Source: Methanolinea sp. (GTDB lineage: Archaea; Halobacteriota; Methanomicrobia; Methanomicrobiales; Methanospirillaceae). From it: a stretch of 48,043 nt of DNA. A program made the position numbers and the translations under genes. Below the pieces are notes generated by a model that was given only the letters and a program-made list of their open reading frames with translations, made no database searches and was not told the DNA's origin. The stretch lies in contig JADFCY010000014.1 of the NCBI GenBank assembly GCA_018263335.1, positions 1-48,043 on the forward strand. The letters run 5' to 3'. Shown piece after piece: positions 23,148-31,922 of this stretch (the stretch's first letter is position 1; the number at the start of each line of letters is the position of its first letter).

Positions 23148-23562
23148 CCTGCTCCCCTATTCGCAGCTTGATGGGCACGGCTGACAAGGTCTCCGAAAGG
23201 GATCTCCTGCACCCGGTTTTTTCCTCTTCCCACCCATGAGAGGCCCCAGAGCAGGAGGCGGCAGGCCAGGAGAACTGGCCAGGGAAGATTTAAATAGTCG
23301 GTGGCGGAAGGCTTGGATGGGAAATTGATATCGGCCAGGTTGCGGCTCCGCCGGGCCTTGCGTGCGGGACGCGCTTCCGGCATCACCCGCCGTGATGCAG
23401 GTTTGAATACTCGTCTTCCCAGGGGTATCTGCCTCTCTTTGGGATATACCGGGGTTCCTGCAGGGGCACTCTGATCTGTGACCGGTGCGGGGATCACCCC
23501 CCGGTATATCCACACGCTTCTGCACCTGCGCTATCACCGGATTACGAAGGAAAGGAGCACTC
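23148..23562 (+). promoter_or_regulatory. 415-base leader region of the decarboxylase-antiporter operon
   Basis: A TATA box ATTTAAATA (23288-23296) would start an RNA near 23318 with a leader of about 245 bases. A second TATA-like GGTATATCC (23503-23511) would give a leader of about 30 bases. The exact 13-bp inverted repeat GGATATACCGGGG (23442-23454)/CCCCGGTATATCC (23499-23511) brackets smaller pairings such as TGATC/GATCA. It may act as an RNA stem or as a DNA operator over the second promoter. An AGGAG Shine-Dalgarno lies six bases before ATG 23563. Confidence 0.5.
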
Positions 23563-25875
23563 ATGAACCCTGAAGAAAGGCTGAATGTTGTCATCATTGA
23601 CGACTCAATTCATACCGATACTCCCCGCGGCAGGACTCTCATGCGCATCGTAAAAGGGCTTGCCGATTATCAGATCGCGGCCACAATGATCGCATCGCTG
23701 GAGGACGCGAGGTCAGCGTTTGCACACCTGCCAGAGGCAGACTGCGTCATGGTCAACTGGAACCTCGGCGGCACGGGCGCAAAGGATCATAACGATGCGA
23801 AGAGACTGATCGACGAGATCCGGAAGCGGAACGAGGATATCCCTATCTTCGTATTTGCAGAACCCATATCCGCGGCAACTGCCTCGATGAATGTCGACGT
23901 CATCCGCGAGGTCAATGAGTTTGTCAACATAATGGATGATACCCCTGAGTTCATCGCCGGAAGGATCACGGCAGCCGCACATCGGTACAAGGAGAGCCTG
24001 CTCCCCCCGTTCTTCGGTGCGATGGTGAAGTTCTCGCGGGACTTCGAGTACTCCTGGCATACGCCCGGCCACGCGGGAGGAACCGCCTTTCGGAAGTCTC
24101 CTGCAGGTCGTCTCTTCTTCAATTTCTTCGGCGAGCAGCTCTTCCGGTCAGATCTCTCGATATCCGTTGGCGAGCTCGGGTCGCTCCTTGACCACACCGG
24201 GCCCCTCGGCGAGGCCGAGCGGTATGCCGCGAAGGTCTTTGGTGCTGACCGGACGTATTTCGTGACGAACGGAACCTCAACGGCGAACAAGATCGTCTTC
24301 TTTGGCAGGGTCACAGAGGACGACCTCGTCCTCGTCGACCGGAACTGCCACAAGTCTGCCGAGCATGCGCTCACGATGACCCATTCGATCGCTGTCTTCC
24401 TTGTGCCGACGAGGAACCGTTACGGGATTATTGGCCCGATACCCCCCGGTGAGATGACTCCGGGGGCAATACGCTCGAAGATTGAAGCCTGCCCGTTCGT
24501 CAGAGATCCAAAAGCGGCGGTCCCTGTCCATGCCATCATCACCAACTCGACGTATGACGGGCTCTGCTACCATGCCTCACAGGTTGAAGGCATGCTTGGG
24601 AAGAGCGTGGACAGCATCCATTTCGACGAGGCATGGTATGGGTATGCCCGTTTCAATCCCCTTTACCGGGAACGCTTCGCAATGCGCGACGATGCAAGGG
24701 TTCCCGGGGGCCCGACGGTTTTTGCAACCCAGTCAACCCACAAGCTTTTGGCGGCCCTCTCCCAGGCGTCCATGATCCACATCCGGAACGGGCGCATCCC
24801 TGTTGATCACGCCAGGTTCAACGAGGGGTTCATGATGCACAGCTCGACGTCCCCCCTCTATCCCCTCATGGCGTCCCTTGACGTCTCTTCAAAGATGATG
24901 GACGGGGCCGCAGGCAGGGTGCTTACCACTGAATCCATCGAAGAAGCGATACGGTTCCGCCTGACAATGGCACGGATATACCGGGAGGTGATGAGGGCGG
25001 GAAGGCAGAAGGACTGGTGGTTCGGGGTATGGCAGCCCGAGATGGTGACCGATCCAAAGAGCAGGAAGAAGATACCGTTTGCAGACGCATCGCTTGAGGT
25101 GCTCCGTGACAACCCCTCCGCGTGGGTGCTCCACCCGGGTGACGGGTGGCACGGGTTTGTGGGTCTTCCCGACAACTACTGCATGCTTGACCCTATCAAG
25201 GTGACCGTCGTGACGCCCGGCGTGAGGGATGACGGCTCACTCGGTCCGTGGGGAATTCCTGCAGCGGTTGTAGTCAGGTTCCTCGAAACCAGGGGTATCG
25301 TGAACGAGAAGTCAGGGGATTACATCATCCTCTTCCTCTTCTCGATGGGCAACACCAAGGGCAAGTGGGGGACACTCATCACGGAACTCTTCGAATTCAA
25401 GCGCCATTACGACCAAAAGACCCCGCTTGAAGAGATTTTTCCCGAACTCGTGAACGCGTACCCGGAGAGGTATGCAGGGATGACGTTGAGGAGCCTCTGT
25501 GACGAGATGCATGCCTTCAAGAGAGAACGGCGGATGTGTGAACTGCTCGAAGAGGCCTATTCCACCCTTCCGGAGCCTGCCGTGGTGTATGCAGAGGCCT
25601 ACAGGAGCATCGTGCAAGGCAGGGTCGAACATGTCCCCGTGGAGGAGGCAGGAGGCAGGATCGTCGCCACCGGAATCTACCCGTATCCCCCCGGGATTCC
25701 GCTCCTCGCTCCCGGGGAACGGACGGGGCTGCAGGATGGCCCGGTACTCATGTATCTCTCATGCCTCCAGGATTTCGATGCACGGTTCCCCGGTTTTGAG
25801 CACGATATCCACGGTGTGGAGAACGTGAAGGGACGCTACATGATGCACTGCTTAAAGGAGCATCCCCATGAGTGA
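23563..25875 (+). CDS. PLP-dependent Orn/Lys/Arg decarboxylase (AdiA/LdcC-like)
   Basis: Protein of 770 aa from ATG 23563, with a strong AGGAG. Residues 1-130 are the receiver-like wing domain (LNVVIIDDSIHTDTPRGRTL; CVMVNWNLGG). The fold-type I core has YSWHTPGHAGGTAF, FVTNGTSTANKIV, DRNCHKSAEHAL, SIHFDEAWYGY and the PLP Lys in ATQSTHKLLAALSQ. Length and order match the large biodegradative acid-stress decarboxylases. Arg, Lys or Orn could be the substrate. Many methanogens make agmatine with a pyruvoyl enzyme instead, so this may be a transferred bacterial gene. Overlaps the permease gene by 8 bases. Confidence 0.92.
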   Translation: MNPEERLNVVIIDDSIHTDTPRGRTLMRIVKGLADYQIAATMIASLEDARSAFAHLPEADCVMVNWNLGGTGAKDHNDAKRLIDEIRKRNEDIPIFVFAEPISAATASMNVDVIREVNEFVNIMDDTPEFIAGRITAAAHRYKESLLPPFFGAMVKFSRDFEYSWHTPGHAGGTAFRKSPAGRLFFNFFGEQLFRSDLSISVGELGSLLDHTGPLGEAERYAAKVFGADRTYFVTNGTSTANKIVFFGRVTEDDLVLVDRNCHKSAEHALTMTHSIAVFLVPTRNRYGIIGPIPPGEMTPGAIRSKIEACPFVRDPKAAVPVHAIITNSTYDGLCYHASQVEGMLGKSVDSIHFDEAWYGYARFNPLYRERFAMRDDARVPGGPTVFATQSTHKLLAALSQASMIHIRNGRIPVDHARFNEGFMMHSSTSPLYPLMASLDVSSKMMDGAAGRVLTTESIEEAIRFRLTMARIYREVMRAGRQKDWWFGVWQPEMVTDPKSRKKIPFADASLEVLRDNPSAWVLHPGDGWHGFVGLPDNYCMLDPIKVTVVTPGVRDDGSLGPWGIPAAVVVRFLETRGIVNEKSGDYIILFLFSMGNTKGKWGTLITELFEFKRHYDQKTPLEEIFPELVNAYPERYAGMTLRSLCDEMHAFKRERRMCELLEEAYSTLPEPAVVYAEAYRSIVQGRVEHVPVEEAGGRIVATGIYPYPPGIPLLAPGERTGLQDGPVLMYLSCLQDFDARFPGFEHDIHGVENVKGRYMMHCLKEHPHE

Positions 25876-27322
25876 GAGTGAGGCTGGACCCCCGGGAACG
25901 GCTCACGCTCCGCCAAAGGTGCTTGGGATCTTCGCACTTGCGATGATCAACGTTGCGGCGGTGCTCAGTATCAGGAATTTCCCCTCGATGGCAGAGTTCG
26001 GCTGGTCGTGCATCGGGTGGTACATCATCGGAACGGTCCTCTTTTTGATCCCGCTCTCGCTTGCGGGGGCAGAGCTGGCAACCATGCTGGCCGACCGGGG
26101 TGGAGGGGTGTATGCCTGGTGTAAAGAGGCTTTCGGAGAGAAAGGCGGGTTCACCGCGATTTTCTGCGAATGGTCGAACAACCTTGTCTGGTTCCCTACA
26201 GTGCTTGCATTCATCGCATCCACCCTCGCGTTCGCACTCTCCCCGGCGCTCGGCACCAACTCGCTTTACCTTTTTACAGTCATGATGATCGCCTTCTGGG
26301 GGACTACCGCAATCGCATATTTTGGTGAGGATATCTCCACGAAATTCCAGAATGTCGGGGTTATCCTCGGGAGCATTCTCCCTTCTGTCCTGATCATCGG
26401 GCTTGGGGTATGGTGGTTTTTATCGGGAGCAGCGATCGTCCTCCCCCCGTTCTCGCCTGAACAGATCGTCCCGGTCGTCAACTTCTCCACGCTCCCGTTC
26501 TTCGCGACCGTGATACTGCTCTTTGCAGGCATGGAGATGGCCGGGTTCCACGCGCTCGAGACCCGGAACCCAGGGGCGGATTATCCCAGGGCCATGGCAG
26601 TGTCGGCCCTCATCATATTCGGGTGCACGGTACTCGCAACCCTTGCCATCGCCTTTGTCATTCCGGTAAAAGACCTGAGTCTTGCATCGGGGGTGATGCA
26701 GGCAATCCAGTACTTCTTCGATGCCGCACACATCCCCGGGGCTGTCGCCCCGATGGCAGCACTGATCACAGTCGGCGGGGTTGTCTCCCTCGCAGCCTGG
26801 CTCATCGGCCCTGCAAAAGGCCTTGGGGTGGTTGCAGAGGAGGGAAACCTCCCGCCGCTCTTCAACCGGACCAACAGGTACGGGTCACCGGTCGCGGTGC
26901 TCCTTGTCCAGGCCCTTATCGGGACTTTTGTATCATTGCTCTACGTATTCCTTCCATCGGTCAACCAGGCCTACTGGATCCTCTCTGCGATCACGGTCGA
27001 ACTGCTCTGCATCGTGTATCTCCTCGTCTTTGCCTCCCTTATCAAACTCAGGTACCGCAGGCCCGACGCACCAAGGCCGTTTCGAATCCCGGGAGGGATG
27101 GCCGGGATCTGGATCATTGGCGGCATGGGTGCCGCAGGGGTCATCTTCTCATTCATAGTCGGGCTGATGCCGACGGCAGACTTCTCCGCAGAGGAGGCAA
27201 TTGCGTACGTGGGGGGGATACTGCTCGGCACGTTCCTCCTTGCCGTCCCTCCTCTTATCTTCCTCAAAATCAAGAGACCGGAATGGATCGGGGCGGGATC
27301 ACCAAAGGAGGAATCGCCATGA
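25868..27322 (+). CDS. APC-family amino acid antiporter, GadC/AdiC-like
   Basis: Protein of 484 aa, with about twelve hydrophobic segments. TM1 carries the substrate-backbone loop (FALAMINVAAVLSIRNFP), followed by AELATMLADRGGGVYAWCKEAFGEKGGF, FAGMEMAGFHALETRNPGADYPRA and FRIPGGMAG before the last helices. It overlaps the decarboxylase gene by 8 bases. The pairing resembles bacterial acid-resistance modules that import the amino acid and export the decarboxylated amine with net proton use. The exact substrate is inferred only from that context. Confidence 0.9.
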   Translation: MSESEAGPPGTAHAPPKVLGIFALAMINVAAVLSIRNFPSMAEFGWSCIGWYIIGTVLFLIPLSLAGAELATMLADRGGGVYAWCKEAFGEKGGFTAIFCEWSNNLVWFPTVLAFIASTLAFALSPALGTNSLYLFTVMMIAFWGTTAIAYFGEDISTKFQNVGVILGSILPSVLIIGLGVWWFLSGAAIVLPPFSPEQIVPVVNFSTLPFFATVILLFAGMEMAGFHALETRNPGADYPRAMAVSALIIFGCTVLATLAIAFVIPVKDLSLASGVMQAIQYFFDAAHIPGAVAPMAALITVGGVVSLAAWLIGPAKGLGVVAEEGNLPPLFNRTNRYGSPVAVLLVQALIGTFVSLLYVFLPSVNQAYWILSAITVELLCIVYLLVFASLIKLRYRRPDAPRPFRIPGGMAGIWIIGGMGAAGVIFSFIVGLMPTADFSAEEAIAYVGGILLGTFLLAVPPLIFLKIKRPEWIGAGSPKEESP

Positions 27323-27354
27323 TCCCTCGTGTATCCGGGGGGTGGCAGAGATGA
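27319..27354 (+). CDS. Possible 11-codon coupling ORF
   Basis: ATG 27319 overlaps the permease stop (ATGA), and the [14 protein letters not shown] ends in a TGA that overlaps the ATG of the next gene at 27351 (again ATGA). It could carry ribosomes from the permease gene to the membrane-protein gene. It has an upstream AAAGGAGGA at about 27304-27312. It is too short to judge as a protein and may be chance. Confidence 0.3.
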   Translation: MIPRVSGGWQR

Positions 27355-27800
27355 CCGGGGCCCAGAAAGGATCGGCGGCAGTCCTCGTGGTGCTCTTCAT
27401 GATCGTCCTCCTGCCGGTCGGATGGATACTCCTCGCCTTTCCCGCCGAGCCCCACTACGCCGTATCCGGGGAACCTGTGGGTCATGCGGCGAATGTTTCG
27501 GGGATAACGGTTGCACAGGTGAGCGATACCACCTGGCAGTTCCCGGGTGCGATGGGCGGGAGGACCTATGTCCTGGAAGATGGGGAAGGCAACACGCTTG
27601 TGATCCAGACTCAGGTATTCGACACGGCAGAATCAAGAGATGCCGCAGTCGTGACATTTTCGGCGCAGGCGGTCGGGAAGGGAAGACCAATCGGGAGGAT
27701 CATGGTGATTGGGCACCAGGTCATCCATATCGGCCCCGATCCTGGAGAAATTTTCCCAAGGATTGCTCCCAGACTCAGGAATATGAGGATTGCAGGGTGA
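27351..27800 (+). CDS. Membrane-anchored protein of unknown function
   Basis: Protein of 149 aa. One N-terminal transmembrane helix ([23 protein letters not shown]) is followed by an external domain of about 120 residues, with beta-rich segments ([48 protein letters not shown]). No known motif recognised. It is the third gene of the decarboxylase-antiporter operon and may be linked to it through the small ORF at 27319. A role in the same response is only a guess from position. Confidence 0.7.
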   Translation: MTGAQKGSAAVLVVLFMIVLLPVGWILLAFPAEPHYAVSGEPVGHAANVSGITVAQVSDTTWQFPGAMGGRTYVLEDGEGNTLVIQTQVFDTAESRDAAVVTFSAQAVGKGRPIGRIMVIGHQVIHIGPDPGEIFPRIAPRLRNMRIAG

Positions 27801-27948
27801 TACGCCCGGTCCCGGCGATCTCAAAAGGAACACATCACCCTCACCTGTCTTTCTTGTGGATCCCATTATCCCCGACTATGGACCGGTCAGTGAAGGATAC
27901 CTTCTTGCATCAGCGACACACACCTACTGCAGAAATTCCGGTCAGACC

Positions 27949-29394
27949 ATGCCGATCACGTTCGAAGTAACGGAGAAGGATATTGCGGGTCGCCTTGGGA
28001 GGCTGAAGGCAGGGCACCGGACCATCCGGACTCCGGCGCTCCTCCCTGTCGTCAATCCCCACCTCCAGCCTGTTACCGCCGCAGAGATGCAGGCGATGGG
28101 AGCAGAGGGGCTTATCACAAATGCCTACATCTTCTCCCGGAGCGAGGATTTCAGGGAGCGGGCGCTCTCGCTTGGGCTCCACCGGCTACTCGGGTTCGAT
28201 GGCCTTATCATGACAGACTCGGGCTCCTTCCAGCTCTCGGTATATGGCGAGGTGGAGATCACCAACATGGAGACGCTCCGGTTTCAGGCGGCTATCGGGA
28301 GCGATATTTTCGTCCCGCTTGACATCCCGACTCCCCCGGATGCCGACAGGGGGCAGGCTGAGAGGGAACTGGGCCTGACCATGGCACGCCTCAGGGAAGC
28401 AAAGGAACTCCTCGGCCCCGACGCTCCGGTCGCCGGCCCTGTACAGGGCGGCAGGTTCCAGGACCTCCGCGAGGAAGCCGGAAGAGAGGTGGGGGAACTC
28501 GGGTTTACCTTCTGCCCTGTGGGGGCGGTCGTCCCGCTGATGGAGTCATACCGGTACGGGGACCTGGTAGACGTAGTGACGGCATCAAAAAGGGGCATCC
28601 CTGCGTCATCGTGCGTGCACCTCTTTGGTGCAGGACACCCCGCGATGTTTGCCCTCGCGGTGGCGATGGGCTGCGACATCTTCGATTCGGCCGCGTATGC
28701 CCTGTATGCGAGGGAGAGGCGCTACCTGACTCCGTCGGGGAGCGCAAAACTTGACGAGCTCCAGGAGCTGCCCTGCCCCTGCCGGATTTGCCGTAGCCAT
28801 TCGGCGGAAGAGATGAGATCATCAGCCGAATGCGAAAGGCTCCTTGCGCTCCATAACCTCCAGGTGAGCCTCGCCGAGATCTCGCGGATACGCCAGGCCA
28901 TTCAGGACGGTGTGCTCTGGGAGCTGGTGGACGAGCGGTGCAGGAGCCATCCCCAGCTGTTAAAAGGGTATCGAGCGCTCCTGAACCACGCGGGAAGCCT
29001 TGAGGTATTTGACCGTGTGAGCAAGCGACGGTTCTTCTACCGCGGGTCCGAGAGCTGTGCGCGGACAGAGGTGGTACGCTACCATGCACTCATGGAACGA
29101 CTTTCCCTTCCCCCACGGGTGCTCATCTCCATGGACGGGAGGGAGCCGCCGGGTTTCGACCTGGCACTCCCCTTCCGCCCCCCGTTCGGCCCATACCCTC
29201 AGGAACTGGGTGAGACGTTTCCCATCGGGCAGAGCGAGATCCCTGACTGGGATGAAGCGATGGTCTGTGCCGGCTGCAGGGGGATACAAAGGCTGATCGA
29301 GACTCACCCGGGATGCCGCGTTGCGATCTCGTGCCCGGATGAATGGATTGCGCTTGTAAGAAGGGAAGTCCCTGGCGTCGAGGTAGTCCAATGA
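27949..29394 (+). CDS. tgtA: Archaeosine tRNA-guanine transglycosylase TgtA
   Basis: Protein of 481 aa from ATG 27949. It swaps G15 of archaeal tRNA for preQ0. Catalytic Asp motifs are [15 protein letters not shown] and [14 protein letters not shown], with [14 protein letters not shown] between. The zinc-ligand region is CPCRICRSH, and the C-terminal part ends in a Cys-containing domain ([19 protein letters not shown]). A longer in-frame ORF to 27790 lacks family residues and is rejected. The stop overlaps the arcS start (ATGA), fitting two consecutive steps of archaeosine synthesis. The gap 27801-27948 shows nothing clear. Confidence 0.95.
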   Translation: MPITFEVTEKDIAGRLGRLKAGHRTIRTPALLPVVNPHLQPVTAAEMQAMGAEGLITNAYIFSRSEDFRERALSLGLHRLLGFDGLIMTDSGSFQLSVYGEVEITNMETLRFQAAIGSDIFVPLDIPTPPDADRGQAERELGLTMARLREAKELLGPDAPVAGPVQGGRFQDLREEAGREVGELGFTFCPVGAVVPLMESYRYGDLVDVVTASKRGIPASSCVHLFGAGHPAMFALAVAMGCDIFDSAAYALYARERRYLTPSGSAKLDELQELPCPCRICRSHSAEEMRSSAECERLLALHNLQVSLAEISRIRQAIQDGVLWELVDERCRSHPQLLKGYRALLNHAGSLEVFDRVSKRRFFYRGSESCARTEVVRYHALMERLSLPPRVLISMDGREPPGFDLALPFRPPFGPYPQELGETFPIGQSEIPDWDEAMVCAGCRGIQRLIETHPGCRVAISCPDEWIALVRREVPGVEVVQ

Positions 29395-31031
29395 CCATCG
29401 TCGAAGTGAGGAAAAGGGACGGCCTGGCCAGGATCGCGACCTTCCAGGCAGATGAAAAGACCATCCATCTCCCCGCCGTCATTGAGACAGGAGAACTGTT
29501 CCACAGCCTTTCACACTCGCGAATGGAGAACGTCCCGCTTGGTGCCGGTCCGGCGTTCGTGGCGCAGTATCTCCCGAAGGGTCATCTCATTCCCGCCTGG
29601 ATTCATCCGTCGGGGGATCTCACTCTCCCTCCAGGCATGGCTGTCATGGTGCCCTGCTGGCACACGGCGCTTGCGCACCCCCGGAAGTACGTGGAATGGC
29701 TCGCCGCGATGAAGACCGCCCTTCCGCCCGATACCGCCTGGTATGCCCCTGCAGCGGCGCTTCCCTCAAATGCCGCGATCCTCAGCTACTCGGGTTTCGA
29801 TATCTTCGACTTCACTGCGGTCGACCTCCGGTCTTCGCAGGGCATATTCTGCCTCCCGGAGGGAGAATTTCCCCGCGGTACGATGGAGGGCGGAGCCTGC
29901 GACTGCCCGGGCTGCCGTGTTGGCGACCTGAAAGCTCACAACCGCGACCGCCTGATTCGGGAGATCGCCCTTGCCCGGCAATTCATTGCGGCCCAGAGGC
30001 TGCGCGACCTCGTGGAGAGCAGGTGCAGGATGGACGCCGCGCAAGTGGCAATTCTCCGGAATCTCGACAGGACCTGCGGGTTCTTTGAGAAGGCAGTACC
30101 AGTCGCGCGGCAGGGAACGCTCCTTGCCACGACTGGGGAAGTTCTCCAGAGGCCCGAGGTGACCAGGTTTTCGGAACGGGTCGTCAGCAGGTACCGCCCG
30201 CCTGCCGCGGACGTGGCAGTGCTCCTCCCATGCTCGGCGAGGAAGCCCTATTCCCTCTCCCAAAGCCATCGGAAGTTCAGGCAGGCCATCGCCGGCCGGG
30301 CCAGTGAGCTTATCGTTACCTCGCCCCTCGGGCTCGTCCCGCGGGAACTCGAACTGGTCTATCCCGCCGCGCATTACAATGTTCCGGTCACCGGTTACTG
30401 GGATGCAGAGGAGAGAGAGTTCACAGGCGGCATCATTGCCGCGTTCCTCGAAAAGCACCGTTTCAAGAGGGTCATCGCCCACCTCGAAGGGGGGGCGCTC
30501 GCGGCTGCAGAGAAGGGTGCGGCCCTGGCGGGCGTTGAGCTCGAGATTACCTGCAGGGGCAGACCCTTGTCGCAGGAATCCCTTGCGCTCCTTGACTCCG
30601 CCCTGTCAGGTGAGAGGAAAGTCCGCCACGATGTCATCAGGGGGACATCTTCGTGGCAGTTTGGCCTCGCGATCGACACGCGGAACCTGGTGGTCAAGGG
30701 CCGTTATCCCTGGATCAGGGCGTTCAGGGGGAGGACCCCCTTCTTCTCAATCGACGAAGCGACTGGCCTTCTCCGCCCCACGTTCGAGGGCTGGAATCTG
30801 ATCCCTGAAGGGTATCGTGTCACCATCGATGAGTTCGTCCCTACAGGTGACGTACTCGCGCCAGGAGTGGTGGACGCAGACCCCCGGATACGGGAAGGGG
30901 ACGAGGTGCTCGTGACCGGGCCCTGCGCCATTGCCACGGGGAGGGCTGCCATGCCCGCCTGCGAGATGCTCCGCTCGGGGAGGGGGGTCGCAGTCCGGGT
31001 GCGTAAGGTAAAGACACTCCCGCGCACATAG
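29391..31031 (+). CDS. arcS: Archaeosine synthase alpha subunit ArcS
   Basis: Protein of 546 aa. It has a TGT-like N-terminal half lacking the catalytic Asp pattern and the ArcS-specific motif P-C-x3-K-P-Y-x2-S-x2-H ([14 protein letters not shown], near residue 282). A C-terminal PUA domain covers the last ~90 residues ([38 protein letters not shown]). ArcS attaches lysine to preQ0-tRNA, after which the radical SAM partner RaSEA releases archaeosine. RaSEA is not in the window: the radical SAM genes here belong to other families. Confidence 0.94.
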   Translation: MTIVEVRKRDGLARIATFQADEKTIHLPAVIETGELFHSLSHSRMENVPLGAGPAFVAQYLPKGHLIPAWIHPSGDLTLPPGMAVMVPCWHTALAHPRKYVEWLAAMKTALPPDTAWYAPAAALPSNAAILSYSGFDIFDFTAVDLRSSQGIFCLPEGEFPRGTMEGGACDCPGCRVGDLKAHNRDRLIREIALARQFIAAQRLRDLVESRCRMDAAQVAILRNLDRTCGFFEKAVPVARQGTLLATTGEVLQRPEVTRFSERVVSRYRPPAADVAVLLPCSARKPYSLSQSHRKFRQAIAGRASELIVTSPLGLVPRELELVYPAAHYNVPVTGYWDAEEREFTGGIIAAFLEKHRFKRVIAHLEGGALAAAEKGAALAGVELEITCRGRPLSQESLALLDSALSGERKVRHDVIRGTSSWQFGLAIDTRNLVVKGRYPWIRAFRGRTPFFSIDEATGLLRPTFEGWNLIPEGYRVTIDEFVPTGDVLAPGVVDADPRIREGDEVLVTGPCAIATGRAAMPACEMLRSGRGVAVRVRKVKTLPRT

Positions 31032-31034
31032 CTA

Positions 31035-31922
31035 ATGGAAAGCCAACCTGATGGCGTTCTCGGAGTGAAACCATTGTACCGGGTGATCGAGGCCGGGCAG
31101 CTGGCCGATAGGATATTCCAGATATGGGTGGAGGCCCCCCACGTGGCCCGGCACGCCCTGGCAGGGCAGTTCCTTGTGATCCGCATCGACGAACATGGCG
31201 AACGCATACCCCTTACTGTCTCTGCGGTGTCAGGCGACCTGGTCCGGATCATATTCATGGCAGTGGGCAAGACCACCCACCAGCTCTCCACGCTGAAGGC
31301 AGGAGATTTCATCCGGGACGTGGCAGGCCCGCTGGGCAGGCCGAGCGAAATCGGGATGTTTGGGACCTGCGTGGTGGTAGGCGGCGGTGCGGGAATCGCG
31401 AGCTGCCCGATCATTGCCCGGGCTGCGCGAGCTGCCGGAAACCATGTCATCGGGATCATCGGCGCGAGGAATGCCGGTTTTCTCATCCTCGAGGACGAGA
31501 TGCGCGAGGCCTGCGACGATCTTTTCGTTGCGACAGACGACGGGAGCCGGGGATTCCACGGGTTTGCCGCAGATGTGCTAAAAGAGGTCATCGAGGGGAG
31601 AAAGGTCGACTGCGTCTGGATTATCGGCCCTGCAATCATGATGAAAGTGACATCCGAAGTGACCCGGCCAAAGGGGATCAGGACCTTCGTCTCCCTCAAC
31701 CCGATCATGGTGGACGGGACCGGGATGTGCGGGTCCTGCCGTGTCCAGGTGGGTGGGGAGACGAAGTTTGCCTGCGTGGACGGGCCCGAATTCAATGCCC
31801 ATGAGGTCGATTTCGACCTCCTGATGCAGCGGCAGCGGACGTATTTTGACGAAGAGAAGGCATCCCTTGAGCGGTACCATGAGCGCGCGTGCCGGTGCGG
31901 GGAAGGCGGTCACCATGGGTGA
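31035..31922 (+). CDS. NfnA/SudB-like ferredoxin-NADP reductase subunit
   Basis: Protein of 295 aa from ATG 31035, four bases after arcS. An FNR-type FAD domain (GQFLVIRIDEHGERIPLTVSAV) is followed by a nucleotide-binding half (CVVVGGGAGIASCPIIARAARAAG). The C-terminal cluster-binding Cys motif is GTGMCGSCRVQVGGETKFAC, as in dihydroorotate dehydrogenase electron-transfer and sulfide dehydrogenase subunits that hold a 2Fe-2S. With the next gene it makes the pair that links NAD(P)H and ferredoxin, or reduces polysulfide. Overlaps the next gene by 8 bases. Confidence 0.9.
   Translation: MESQPDGVLGVKPLYRVIEAGQLADRIFQIWVEAPHVARHALAGQFLVIRIDEHGERIPLTVSAVSGDLVRIIFMAVGKTTHQLSTLKAGDFIRDVAGPLGRPSEIGMFGTCVVVGGGAGIASCPIIARAARAAGNHVIGIIGARNAGFLILEDEMREACDDLFVATDDGSRGFHGFAADVLKEVIEGRKVDCVWIIGPAIMMKVTSEVTRPKGIRTFVSLNPIMVDGTGMCGSCRVQVGGETKFACVDGPEFNAHEVDFDLLMQRQRTYFDEEKASLERYHERACRCGEGGHHG

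Noticed and set aside
26623-27318. 243-codon frame overlapping the permease gene
   Set aside because: Arg/Gly/Pro-rich shadow of the permease; only its last 11 codons are of interest, as a coupling ORF.
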